A DNA stretch of 64,000 nucleotides, taken from positions 1 to 64,000 of the forward strand of contig WQSN01000005.1 in the NCBI GenBank assembly GCA_009787835.1, read 5' to 3'. Shown piece by piece: positions 26,423-34,855 of this stretch; position 1 is the first letter of the stretch, and each line of letters starts with the position of its first letter. A program made the position numbers and the translations under genes. The notes beneath the pieces are model-generated. The model was given only the letters and a program-made list of their open reading frames with translations. It did not search any database and was not told the origin of the DNA. This stretch comes from Treponema sp. Its GTDB lineage: Bacteria > Spirochaetota > Spirochaetia > Treponematales > Breznakiellaceae.

Positions 26423-26450
26423 AAATTCCTCCAAGAATTAATACTATGTA

Positions 26451-26478
26451 ATTATACAAAAGTCCAAAAGTATGTCAA
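26451..26478 (-). promoter_or_regulatory. consensus promoter of the amino acid transporter operon
   Basis: Perfect TTGACA (26473-26478) and perfect TATAAT (26451-26456) on the minus strand, 16 bp apart, about 30 nt before the start codon. By sequence this is the strongest promoter in the window. Confidence 0.85.
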
Positions 26479-27003
26479 CAGGAAAGCTTTCATCAAACCA
26501 TTTGATGACAAATCACTCACAAAGAGAGGACTAAAACCATATACATTTGGCAGTATTTTTAATATTAATGATATTATCACATAGTCAGGAACATTTTTTT
26601 TTGAAAATTAGTAATGGAAGCTTCACTGTAAGTACATGTATTTTTTCATAGTTGAAATAAATATTTCAACACCGTTTAAACAGGCAGTTTGTATTCAAAA
26701 CCTATAAGTTTTTATACTAATTTTTATATTAATAAAAACGGGGAATAAAATCATCCGGAAAAAATAAAACTTTTTCTTTTAATTGAGGTTGTTCCATAAA
26801 CTGAACAGCCTCAATTTTTTATTTAAATTTTATCATACAGATATGAAAAAAGAAAAAAATTAAAAAAAACGGTTCTTTTGAAATAAATTTATTGACATAT
26901 ATAATATTGTTAGTTACGATAGAAAAAAATAATATATTATAGTTTTTTTTAAGAAGCTCATGTAAATATGGAGTATTGCAAGAGGATAATTTGTTTGGCA
27001 TTA
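26479..27003. other. AT-rich gene-free segment
   Basis: I see no gene in this 525-bp stretch. It contains a perfect 9-bp inverted repeat with a 2-nt loop (GTTGAAATA and TATTTCAAC, 26652-26671), a strong plus-strand terminator-like hairpin at 26781-26820, and long A/T runs. Its composition is clearly more AT-rich than the flanking genes. Confidence 0.5.
26781..26820 (+). terminator. intrinsic terminator-like hairpin with no gene upstream
   Basis: AATTGAGGTTGTTC (26781-26794) pairs with GAACAGCCTCAATT (26803-26816), fourteen pairs with one G-U, an 8-nt loop and a TTTTTT tail. On the plus strand this is a textbook terminator, yet the nearest upstream genes are all on the minus strand. It may end a small RNA transcribed from 26479-26780, or be a repeat. 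Confidence 0.6.
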
Positions 27004-27150
27004 TAATTAGTGTCTGTCCACAAAGTCGGTTACTTTGCGGACAGACCTTGCATTTTCTCGCCTTCAAACCTTTGGTTTGCAGGCTGCGAAAATGCTGTTT
27101 ATATGGAAGTCTGTCTATAATGTGTCCACATTATAGACAGACTCTAATTA
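27004..27150. mobile_element. MITE-like palindromic element, 147 bp
   Basis: Terminal inverted repeats TAATTAGTGTCTGTC (27004-27018) and GACAGACTCTAATTA (27136-27150) match in 14 of 15 positions. Inside are three hairpins: 27012-27046 (15-bp stem, one mismatch), 27050-27095 (GCATTTTC/GAAAATGC with an AAACC-TTT-GGTTT tip) and 27108-27143 (perfect 17-bp stem with a 2-nt loop). No ORF is present. Its right end lies 14 bp before the MalT-like gene, so it forms the leader of that mRNA. Mobility is inferred from structure alone. Confidence 0.6.
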
Positions 27151-27163
27151 TTGTCAGGAAGCT

Positions 27164-29692
27164 ATGCAACAGGAAATTCAAAATTTAAATATTGTTTTTC
27201 ATTTCAAACGAAACCGGTTAAATCAGTTATTCACGGAAGCCATGAAATATCCTGTAATTGTTGTATGCGCCGGTGCAGGTTACGGAAAAACAACCGCAGT
27301 TCATGATTTTGTTCAGGAATACAAGGCAACTACAGTATGGGTACAATTATCCGAACGCGATAATGTGGGCGGGCGTTTTTGGGAAAATTTTACCCACAGT
27401 ATGACATTGATAAACAACGCGCCGTTCGCGACTTCAGTAAAGAAACTTGGTTTTCCGGATACACAGGAAAAATTAAAGCAATATCAGAATCTGCTGCGCG
27501 ATCACGGAGATAAAAAGCGCCGGGTTATCGTTTTTGATGACTGTCATTACATAGAAAACTCAGCAGTAATCCGGTTTGTAGAAGAGGCTATCCGCGGTTT
27601 ACCGGTGGGGACCACCCTGTTTATGATTTCCCGTTCGACTCCCCGCATTAATATCGCGAGCCTTGTTTCAAGCGACCGTATATACAATTTCAGCGAAAAT
27701 GAACTCCGGTTTACAGAAAGCGAAATCTCGCAGTATTTCAGGGGGCATAATATATCGCTCCAGCCGGACAGCCTGCGCGGGATTACACAGGACACAGAAG
27801 GCTGGGCGTTCGCAGTCAACCTGATTGCAAGGTCATACAGTAAAGCGCCAGGTTACGAAGGTTATTTGCGCAACGCGATGAAATCCAATATTTTCCGTTA
27901 CATGGAAATTGAAATTTGGAACATAATATCTGAACGCCTGAAGAATTTTCTGGTGCGCCTTTCCCTTATCGATCATCTTTCGGTCGAACTAATCGCACTT
28001 TTGGCCGGAGATGACACGGAACTGATGGCCGATCTGGAAAAACAAAACGCTTATGTGCGCCGCGACAGCTATATAAACGCATATCTTATACATCCCCTGT
28101 TTTTAGAATTTTTGACCACAAAACAGGATCTTCTTTCACAGGAAGAAAAAATTACGACATATTCCATCGCGGGGGAATGGTGTAAAAGAAATAGTTTTAA
28201 AATAGACGCGCTGTCGTATTATGAAAAAATAGGGGACTACAGATCCATAGTCTGGATGTTTATAGGTTCGGCATCCCAGATACCTTATGATATAGCGTGT
28301 TACACTGCGGCAATACTGGAACGGACTCCCATTGAGGTATTCGATAAAGTGGAATATCTGGCTTCAACTCACATGCGCTCAATTATGTGTCAGGGTAAAT
28401 GGGAAGAAGCGGAAAAATTGGCGGAATTCTATGAATCAAGGTATATAAAACTTCCGGAAGATGATCTTTTCAGAAGACAATCGTTAAGCAGCATTTACTA
28501 TTGCTGGGGTATTACGCGCAGTTCATTGGGCTTAATAAACGATGTATACGATTTTGATCTTTACTTTGAAAAAGTCAGTAAATGTTATAAGGAGCCGGTT
28601 AACTCAGGTAAACTAATCAGTTTTGCCACCGGACCCTGGGTATGCTCTGTCGGTTCATCAAGGAAGGGCGCCATGCAGGAATTCTTAAGCGCCAATAGCA
28701 GAACAAGAATGCATTTATCAAAATGTTTTTTAAATTATAACGGCGAAACAGACGACCTTGCCAGCGGTGAACTTAAATTTTATCAGGGCGATATTCAGGG
28801 TTCAGAAGCGCTGATTAACAGGACTCTGAACTACGCGAGGGACAAAAAGAGATCATCAACCGCGAACAGGGTATTGTTCTACACCCTGCGGATTGCAATC
28901 GCCCAGGGAAATTTTTTAAAAGCTCAGAAGACGCTGAAGGAACAGAACGCTCTGCTGGATGACGAAGATTATTACTACAGATTTGTGGAATATGACATAA
29001 CCGCATGCTGGTTTTTCAGCACCATGGGATTACTGGAAAATGTTCCCGAATGGCTGAAGGAAAATTTTTCGCTCTATGCCCATACCAGTTTTATTGAGAA
29101 TTACGGCAACCAGATGAAAGCGCGTTACTGTTACGCGTCAAGAAATTATCCTCCCCTGCTTTCATACATCCAGGATATGAAGGAGAGGGAGTCTTATTTA
29201 TTCGGAAGGATAGAAATGCTGGCAATTGAAGCCTGTATTTATTATAAAATGAAGGACAGGGAGAAAGCGTATAAAACGCTTGAAGAAGCGTATAATGCAG
29301 CGTCGCCGAATGAAATTCTTATGCCCTTCATCGAGATGGGAAAAGACATGCGTACCCTGACAGCCTATGCTTTAAAGGAAACTGACGGCTCTATCCCGAA
29401 ATCATGGCTGGAAGGCGTCAACCTGAAATCCGCGTCTTACGCAAAACGCCTGGCTCATGTCGCTACCGAGTATAAACGGGCAAACAATATTTCAGACGAC
29501 ATAGCCATTTCCCAGAGGGAAAGTGAAATTCTAACAGATCTTTCCCACGGCCTTTCACGCACGGAAATCGCCGACAGCCGACAGCTTTCAATTAATACTG
29601 TAAAAATGGTAATCAATAACCTTTATATGAAACTTGGAGCAGAAAATCTGGCTGAAGCCATCCGTATCGCTGCGGAACGAAAAATTGTATAA
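27164..29692 (+). CDS. MalT-like LuxR-family ATP-dependent transcription regulator
   Basis: The 842-residue product is a large STAND-type regulator. An N-terminal NTPase has Walker A GAGYGKTT (37-44) and Walker B VIVFDDCH (121-128), a long helical TPR-like sensor region fills about 350-770, and the C-terminus is a LuxR-type helix-turn-helix (about 782-842, ISQRESEILTDLSHGLSRTE and INTVKMVINNLYMKLG). Such proteins bind an inducer plus ATP, oligomerise and activate target promoters. The inducer is unknown. AGGAAG precedes the ATG closely. The MITE-like element forms the leader. Neighbours suggest control of the signalling genes downstream or the transporter upstream. Confidence 0.92.
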   Translation: MQQEIQNLNIVFHFKRNRLNQLFTEAMKYPVIVVCAGAGYGKTTAVHDFVQEYKATTVWVQLSERDNVGGRFWENFTHSMTLINNAPFATSVKKLGFPDTQEKLKQYQNLLRDHGDKKRRVIVFDDCHYIENSAVIRFVEEAIRGLPVGTTLFMISRSTPRINIASLVSSDRIYNFSENELRFTESEISQYFRGHNISLQPDSLRGITQDTEGWAFAVNLIARSYSKAPGYEGYLRNAMKSNIFRYMEIEIWNIISERLKNFLVRLSLIDHLSVELIALLAGDDTELMADLEKQNAYVRRDSYINAYLIHPLFLEFLTTKQDLLSQEEKITTYSIAGEWCKRNSFKIDALSYYEKIGDYRSIVWMFIGSASQIPYDIACYTAAILERTPIEVFDKVEYLASTHMRSIMCQGKWEEAEKLAEFYESRYIKLPEDDLFRRQSLSSIYYCWGITRSSLGLINDVYDFDLYFEKVSKCYKEPVNSGKLISFATGPWVCSVGSSRKGAMQEFLSANSRTRMHLSKCFLNYNGETDDLASGELKFYQGDIQGSEALINRTLNYARDKKRSSTANRVLFYTLRIAIAQGNFLKAQKTLKEQNALLDDEDYYYRFVEYDITACWFFSTMGLLENVPEWLKENFSLYAHTSFIENYGNQMKARYCYASRNYPPLLSYIQDMKERESYLFGRIEMLAIEACIYYKMKDREKAYKTLEEAYNAASPNEILMPFIEMGKDMRTLTAYALKETDGSIPKSWLEGVNLKSASYAKRLAHVATEYKRANNISDDIAISQRESEILTDLSHGLSRTEIADSRQLSINTVKMVINNLYMKLGAENLAEAIRIAAERKIV

Positions 29693-30001
29693 ACGGTAAA
29701 TAATATCTGCCTCGTAAAAAGTCACTCTTTAGGAGTAATTAATTCCTGGGACATGTTTTAATTAAGAATATTTTTAAAAAAAATGAAGAATTTACTCAAT
29801 TAATAACTATCAAAACTAAATGAAAATGGACATTAGTGTTGTATTTTGGTTGCCATCCTGCGCATCTCATGGTAAAATATTTCAAAACAAAGTATTTTGA
29901 ACAAAAAATGAGGTTTAATAACATAAATTTATGAGCTTCCTTATGACAGGTAACATATTTTATCCGAAACATAAATCAATACATGGGAAAGGTTAAAGGA
30001 A
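29693..30001. promoter_or_regulatory. intergenic region with an operator-like inverted repeat
   Basis: This 309-bp gap before the receiver-HPt gene holds no gene. A perfect 7-bp inverted repeat TTCAAAA (29881-29887) and TTTTGAA (29895-29901) overlaps a weak promoter-like TTGAAC (29897-29902) with TAACAT 16 bp on. AGGA-TTCCT arms occur near 29733-29750. The inverted repeat is a candidate regulator site, perhaps for the MalT-like protein. Confidence 0.3.
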
Positions 30002-30973
30002 ATGAATGGAATGAAAAAGAACAGCATTCTTATTGTAGATGATGAAAATTTTAACCTAAAATATTTAAACAATATTTTAGGCGAAGAATATGTAATTTAT
30101 ACCGATACAAGCGGATTGGGCGCGATAGAAAAAGCCAAAGAATTAAAACCAGACCTAATACTGCTGGATATTATTATGCCGGAAATGGACGGATACCAGA
30201 CGCTCCGCGAGATTAAAAAATGCGAAGGTATTCGCAATATACCGGTTATTTTTATTACCAGCCTGAACAGTCTGGAAGATGAAGAAAGAGGGCTGGATCT
30301 GGACGCGGCGGATTATATACACAAACCATTCAGCGATAAAATTGTAAAACTAAGGATAAGGAATCAAGTAAACATAATAAATCAGTTCCGTGAACTTATA
30401 GAAATACAGCAAAAAAAGGAAGATCAGGCCAAATCGGCGGAAATACACAATGAGAAACAAACAGCAGCAAATGGTGTTTCAAACATTCAGCAAATTAAAA
30501 CATATAATGAACGTCTTCTGCCTGATGCAGTGGAATCATCGGCAGAAAAAAAATCCCAACCAGACAAAAATGAAAAACTGAAAAACGCGAAAGATAATGC
30601 CGCAGGCGGCTTTTTGGAAAAAATCCGTAAAATACAGGACATTGATACGGAAATCGGAATGACGCGTTCTTCCGGCAAGGAAGAAGTATTTCAGAAAATA
30701 TTGTGCATTTTTCAGAAAAAGATAGCGCCTGAGTGCAGCAATATGACAGCATTTTTTTACGCCGGAGATATAAAAAATTTCTCAAATTCCGTACACGCGC
30801 TAAAAACGCTGCTCGCTACCATCGGAGCCATGAAACTGTCCAAAGCGGCATTGGAACTGGAAATAGCTACAAAGAAACAGGATATTAACAACTGTACGCA
30901 GCGATTCCACAAATTCAAGAAAACACTGCTTTCACTGGATAAAAAGTTATCTGCCATTTTACCGGAAACTTAG
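30002..30973 (+). CDS. response regulator with receiver and HPt domains
   Basis: The 323 residues comprise a receiver domain (about 6-125) with phosphoacceptor Asp56 in LILLDIIMPEMDG and Lys in HKPFS, a Lys/Glu-rich linker (about 130-205), and a C-terminal HPt-like helical domain with His265 in SVHALKTLLATIGA. It has no DNA-binding or enzymatic output, so it is likely a phosphorelay intermediate between the kinase and another receiver. The first ATG lies very close to AAAGGA; Met4 at 30011 (MKKNSILIVDDEN) is an alternative. It starts the cluster with the hybrid kinase, HPt and GGDEF genes. Confidence 0.88.
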   Translation: MNGMKKNSILIVDDENFNLKYLNNILGEEYVIYTDTSGLGAIEKAKELKPDLILLDIIMPEMDGYQTLREIKKCEGIRNIPVIFITSLNSLEDEERGLDLDAADYIHKPFSDKIVKLRIRNQVNIINQFRELIEIQQKKEDQAKSAEIHNEKQTAANGVSNIQQIKTYNERLLPDAVESSAEKKSQPDKNEKLKNAKDNAAGGFLEKIRKIQDIDTEIGMTRSSGKEEVFQKILCIFQKKIAPECSNMTAFFYAGDIKNFSNSVHALKTLLATIGAMKLSKAALELEIATKKQDINNCTQRFHKFKKTLLSLDKKLSAILPET

Positions 30974-30993
30974 AATTTGTCCATAAAACAGGT

Positions 30994-31102
30994 TAGTGTC
31001 CTGTTATATTCAAATATCGGAATGAAATGTTAAGTTAAATCCTTATGTAATAAGGATTTAACGCATATTGTTATATTGGAAACCGAATATAACAGGACAC
31101 TA
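30994..31102. mobile_element. MITE-like palindromic element, 109 bp
   Basis: Perfect 18-bp terminal inverted repeats, TAGTGTCCTGTTATATTC (30994-31011) and its complement (31085-31102), enclose a perfect 12-bp inner hairpin GTTAAATCCTTA/TAAGGATTTAAC (31034-31062, 5-nt loop). No ORF is present. The TTAGTGTC tip is shared with the element at 27004. It lies between the receiver-HPt gene and the kinase gene. Confidence 0.65.
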
Positions 31103-31135
31103 GTTCAAGGATAGACGCGGATTTTAATGTGATGT

Positions 31136-31178
31136 ATTAAAACAGCATTCAAACCTATGGTTCACATGCTGTTTTAAT
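31136..31178. repeat. intergenic hairpin with AAACC-TAT-GGTT tip
   Basis: ATTAAAACAGCAT (31136-31148) pairs perfectly with ATGCTGTTTTAAT (31166-31178), and the loop contains CAAACCTATGGTTCA, itself partly self-complementary. The same core recurs in hairpins at 27066-27078 and 33682-33694. The rest of 30974-31297 shows nothing else. Confidence 0.55.
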
Positions 31179-31297
31179 GCTATTATTAAGATAGTATATC
31201 TGTAGCAGAGCTGTTCGGTAACTTCAGTTATTGAGCAATTTCACTGGAATTTTTTTCATAAAAGACAGACACTGTTAAACGGGGAAGAGGTAAGATT

Positions 31298-33097
31298 TTG
31301 ATTAATAAAAAAAACACGCGCGACAGCGTATCCGATGATAAAAAACAGCCGCAGCAAATCACAGAAAAAAAAAGCATTAAATCAATACAGGCAAGAATTT
31401 TCATTGTAATTATCACCGCAGCGATTTTCACTAACATTGCGTCTCTGTGGGTCGGTTATACTTTACATACGCAAATCGATCTTAATAATATAACCGGCAG
31501 TATTTTGATCATGGGAGTGATTACCCTGATTTTGAGCATTTCGGCCGCCATTATAGCCGTTTCATTCTTAAAACGCCCCTATGAAGAAATAGATCATCTG
31601 CTCAGAGAAGCTGAAATAGCGTCAACGGCAAAAAGCGATTTTCTTGCCAGGATGAGCCATGAAATAAGAACGCCGATGAACAGCATTATGGGTTTTTCAG
31701 AGCTGGCTCTGGACGGCGAAACATCACTGAAAACCAGGGACTATCTGAATAAGATCAAAACAAATGTGGAATGGCTGCTGCATATTATTAACGATATACT
31801 GGATATCTCCAAAGTTGAATCCGGCAAAATGGTTCTGGAAAATATTCCATTTAACATGCATGATCTTTTTTCAAGCTGCAGAACCCTAATAATGCCGATA
31901 GCGCTTGAAAAGGGCATAACCCTGTACTTTTATGTTGAGCCAAGTATTGGCAAGAAGCCGTTAGGTGATCCTTCCAGGCTGCGTCAGTCTCTTGTGAATC
32001 TTCTGTCCAACGCTGTAAAATTCACCAACAACGGCATGGTAAAACTTCATGCCTCTTTAATAGAGGTAGGCAGCAAAACCATTACAATGTATTTTGAAGT
32101 AAAAGATTCCGGCATCGGCATGACATCCGAACAGCTAAAAAAAATATTCGAGCCGTTTGAACAGGCGGAAACCCGCACCGCGCGCAAATACGGCGGAACA
32201 GGGCTTGGGCTTGCAATAACAAAAAATATAATAGAATTAATGGGCGGCACGCTTGCAGCCGAAAGCACGCCCGGCATCGGCAGCAAGTTCAGTTTTACAT
32301 TAACATTTGACACAATCAATGTTGCGGACGATGAACTGCTAGAGAAAAAAATTGTGATTAACGAACTTGAAAAACCCATGTTCTCGGGCGAAGTTCTGTT
32401 GTGCGAAGACAGCTTAATGAACCAGCAGCTTATTTGCGAGCATCTTGCGAGAGTGGGGCTGAAAACGGATGTGGCGGAAGACGGGAATACCGGAGTTGAG
32501 ATGGTTGAAAATCGCATAAAGGAAGGAAGAAGGCAATACGACTTGATTTTTATGGATATACATATGCCGGTGATGGACGGGCTTGAAGCGTCTTCCAAAA
32601 TACGGGATCTTGACGCAAACATTCCGATAGTGGCCATGACAGCTAACATAATGGTCAATGACAGGGAAATATACAGGACAAGCGGCATGAATGACTGCGT
32701 GGGCAAACCGTTCACTTCACAGGAATTATGGCGATGCCTTATGAAGTACTTCACGCCCGAGAACTTCGGAACCGGACAGAAGAATATGCAGCTCGAGGCG
32801 GAACTGGTATTCCAAAAATCGATACATCTTTTGTTTTTGCGTGACAACATGGATAAATACAGCGAAATTGTAAAATGCCTTGAAGCAGGCGATATAATAA
32901 CCGCGTACAGGCTGACGCATACCTTAAAGAGCAGCGCAGGGCAGGTTGGAAAAATTCTTTTACAGAGAGCCGCCGCAAATATCGAACAGCAGCTTAAGGA
33001 CGGGAAAAACATGGTGACAGAAGAGCAGCTAAAAATGCTTGAAACCGAACTGGCTGTTGTATTGAATGAATTCTCCACGATGCAGGAACCGCAATGA
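31298..33097 (+). CDS. hybrid histidine kinase with receiver and HPt domains
   Basis: The 599-residue protein has two membrane segments (about 33-55 and 67-92) with only a very short extracytoplasmic loop. Then come HisKA with His121 (MSHEIRTPMNSIMG), HATPase with LVNLLSNAVKFT, DSGIGM and GGTGLGLAI, a receiver with Asp420 (LIFMDIHMPVMDG) and an HPt domain with His541 (TYRLTHTLKSSA-like). It can carry out the full His-Asp-His relay by itself. The start is TTG with GAGG 7 nt upstream. The small external loop suggests it senses through the membrane or a cytoplasmic partner. Its stop overlaps the HPt gene as ATGA. Confidence 0.94.
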   Translation: MINKKNTRDSVSDDKKQPQQITEKKSIKSIQARIFIVIITAAIFTNIASLWVGYTLHTQIDLNNITGSILIMGVITLILSISAAIIAVSFLKRPYEEIDHLLREAEIASTAKSDFLARMSHEIRTPMNSIMGFSELALDGETSLKTRDYLNKIKTNVEWLLHIINDILDISKVESGKMVLENIPFNMHDLFSSCRTLIMPIALEKGITLYFYVEPSIGKKPLGDPSRLRQSLVNLLSNAVKFTNNGMVKLHASLIEVGSKTITMYFEVKDSGIGMTSEQLKKIFEPFEQAETRTARKYGGTGLGLAITKNIIELMGGTLAAESTPGIGSKFSFTLTFDTINVADDELLEKKIVINELEKPMFSGEVLLCEDSLMNQQLICEHLARVGLKTDVAEDGNTGVEMVENRIKEGRRQYDLIFMDIHMPVMDGLEASSKIRDLDANIPIVAMTANIMVNDREIYRTSGMNDCVGKPFTSQELWRCLMKYFTPENFGTGQKNMQLEAELVFQKSIHLLFLRDNMDKYSEIVKCLEAGDIITAYRLTHTLKSSAGQVGKILLQRAAANIEQQLKDGKNMVTEEQLKMLETELAVVLNEFSTMQEPQ

Positions 33098-33654
33098 ATG
33101 CACCGCAGGCGGATGATTTTATAAGCGAAGCAGATCGCGAATTCAAAATAGCTCTTCAGAAATCATTCATAAAAAACAGCTGCGGCAGGTACAATGAAAT
33201 TATAAACGCCATTAAATCCGGCGATATAGAACTGGCTCACAGGCTTGCCCACACAATGAAGGGTAACGCAGCTCAGCTTAATGAAAAAAAACTTCGGGAA
33301 GCCGCCGCGATTGTGGAAAACGAACTGAAAGACGAAAAAAACGCAGTAACAGAAAAACATTTAAAAGATCTGGAAACAGAATTTACTTCCGTTTTAAATA
33401 AATACAAACAACTGCAGGATGATAAAGAAACCCAAACATATAGCGAAACAGACGCTCTGGAACCTGAAAAAGCAAATGAATTACTCGAAAAAATAGCATC
33501 GCTTCTTAACGCGGGCGATCCCGAATGTATTAATCATACCGAAAGCATTAAGAGGATACCCCGGAACAGTGAACTAAAAAAGCAGCTGATACAGCAAATG
33601 GATGATTTTAATTTCGCTTCCGCTTTGGTTACGCTAAATAAACTAAAAATATAA
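33094..33654 (+). CDS. HPt phosphotransfer protein
   Basis: The 186-residue cytoplasmic product has an HPt domain (about 25-110) with His53 in ELAHRLAHTMKGNAAQ. The C-terminal 70 residues (EKANELLEKIASLLNAG, then HTESIKRIP) resemble the helical tail often found at the end of spirochaete and clostridial hybrid kinases. It is translationally coupled to the kinase (ATGA overlap), so it likely receives phosphate from the kinase receiver. It looks like a split-off extra module of the kinase, giving the system two HPt steps besides the HPt of the receiver protein upstream. Confidence 0.88.
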   Translation: MNAPQADDFISEADREFKIALQKSFIKNSCGRYNEIINAIKSGDIELAHRLAHTMKGNAAQLNEKKLREAAAIVENELKDEKNAVTEKHLKDLETEFTSVLNKYKQLQDDKETQTYSETDALEPEKANELLEKIASLLNAGDPECINHTESIKRIPRNSELKKQLIQQMDDFNFASALVTLNKLKI

Positions 33655-33665
33655 ATCTATGGTAA

Positions 33666-33710
33666 CTGTTTCCAAAAACGCAAACCTAAGGTTTGAAAAT
33701 TTTGGAACAG
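33666..33710. terminator. hairpin between convergent HPt and GGDEF genes
   Basis: CTGTTTCCAAAA pairs with TTTTGGAACAG (one bulge) around an AAACC-TAA-GGTTT tip. Placed between convergent stop codons, it could end transcription from both sides, though no long T-run follows directly. The tip belongs to the recurring CAAACCTNNGGTTTG family. Confidence 0.5.
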
Positions 33711-33720
33711 CAGCCCTGGT

Positions 33721-34647
33721 CTATTTTTTTTCGGACTGATAAACCATTACTCTGTTTCTGCCCGCTTTTTTGGCGGAATAAAGCGCGTCATCGGTGTTTG
33801 AAATAAAAGTCTCTATCGCGTGCATTGAATTATCCGTTACACGCATAAGCGAATGAACGCCGATGCTTACGGTTATTTTTAATACCATTCCGTCGTCGCT
33901 GACATAATCATTTTTTTCGGTGCCAAGACGTATTCTTTCAGCGCTCTCCACAGCGCCTTCCAGCGGAGTATTTGGCAGAAGAACGGTAAATTCTTCGCCT
34001 CCCCAGCGGGCGACAAAGTCTCCGGGACGCCTCAGGGACTGCGAGAAAACCTGGGCGACTGAATGTAAAATAAAATCACCTTTTTGATGCCCGTATGTAT
34101 CGTTTAAAGTTTTAAATTTGTCCAGATCCATCATCAATAAACTGATTGGCGTCTGTTCCCTCATGGCCTGTTTCCATTCCATTGAAATGCGTTCATCGAA
34201 ACTTCGTTTATTTGGGATATTGGTCAGATGATCAATCATGCTGAGGCGTTCAATGGTGCGCATCTGATTTACAATTTTCATCTGGTTTTGCACTCTCAGC
34301 TTGACAATCGCGGCGCTGAAAGGTTTCGTTATATAATCCGCCGCGTCTAAAGATAATCCTTTTACCTCATCCTCCATATTGTTAAGACCGGTAATAAACA
34401 CAACAGGGATTTTATATGTTTCTACGTTTTTTTTTAATTCGGAAAGGGTCGTATACCCGTCCATTACAGGCATTATAATGTCCAGTAAAATCAGATCAGG
34501 CTTGAGTTCCTTGGCTTTTTTAATGGCATTCATTCCGTCTGTTGCGGTATATATTGTGTAATTGCTGCCCAGTATGTGACTTATAACTTTTAAATTAGAG
34601 TTTTCATCATCAACAATGAGCAGCGTATTCTTCTTATCACCGTCCAC
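33721..34647 (-). CDS. response regulator with receiver and GGDEF (diguanylate cyclase) domains
   Basis: This 308-residue cytoplasmic protein has a receiver (Asp in LILLDIIMPVMDG, Lys in TKPFS) and a diguanylate cyclase domain with the active-site loop GGEEF. The inhibitory I-site RPGD lies exactly 5 residues before GGEEF, so c-di-GMP product inhibition is expected. The start is taken as GTG at 34647, since AAAGGTGGG lies just upstream; the GTG at 34656 overlaps that site. The receiver is closely similar to that of the receiver-HPt protein, indicating a common origin. A promoter is at 34691-34720. It is the likely output that turns kinase input into c-di-GMP. Confidence 0.94.
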   Translation of the reverse strand: MDGDKKNTLLIVDDENSNLKVISHILGSNYTIYTATDGMNAIKKAKELKPDLILLDIIMPVMDGYTTLSELKKNVETYKIPVVFITGLNNMEDEVKGLSLDAADYITKPFSAAIVKLRVQNQMKIVNQMRTIERLSMIDHLTNIPNKRSFDERISMEWKQAMREQTPISLLMMDLDKFKTLNDTYGHQKGDFILHSVAQVFSQSLRRPGDFVARWGGEEFTVLLPNTPLEGAVESAERIRLGTEKNDYVSDDGMVLKITVSIGVHSLMRVTDNSMHAIETFISNTDDALYSAKKAGRNRVMVYQSEKK

Positions 34648-34690
34648 CAGACCCACCTTTAATATTATTTAAAAGCTGACACTTATTAAT

Positions 34691-34720
34691 ATTCTACTAT
34701 ACATTGACCGCCTTTTTCAA
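34691..34720 (-). promoter_or_regulatory. promoter of the receiver-GGDEF gene
   Basis: On the minus strand TTGAAA (34715-34720) is followed after 18 bp by TAGAAT (34691-34696), each 5 of 6 to consensus. Confidence 0.55.
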
Positions 34721-34802
34721 GTCTTTGCGGTAATTAATCCTGTTGATTCTCCTGCAGTCCTGCATTTTTCAGGTTACGACACTGAGAAAAATGTTTTTAT
34801 AT

Positions 34803-34850
34803 GGAAGTTTCAAAAAAAAGTTTCGTTCACAAACTGAATTTTCTGAACAA
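34803..34850 (-). terminator. possible terminator after the sugar isomerase operon
   Basis: On the minus strand, downstream of the stop at 34856, GTTGTTCA and TGAACGAAAC give a weak bulged stem followed by a run of eight T. The stem is short and the loop long, so support is modest. Confidence 0.35.
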
Positions 34851-34855
34851 CTCCA

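Noticed and set aside
26479..27003. Decayed gene in the AT-rich gap
   Set aside because: No frame shows recognisable protein sequence; only hairpins and A/T runs were seen.
32047..33078. A 343-codon frame antisense to the hybrid kinase
   Set aside because: It lies wholly within the kinase gene, lacks a ribosome-binding site and shows low-complexity Ser/Phe-rich sequence typical of shadow frames.
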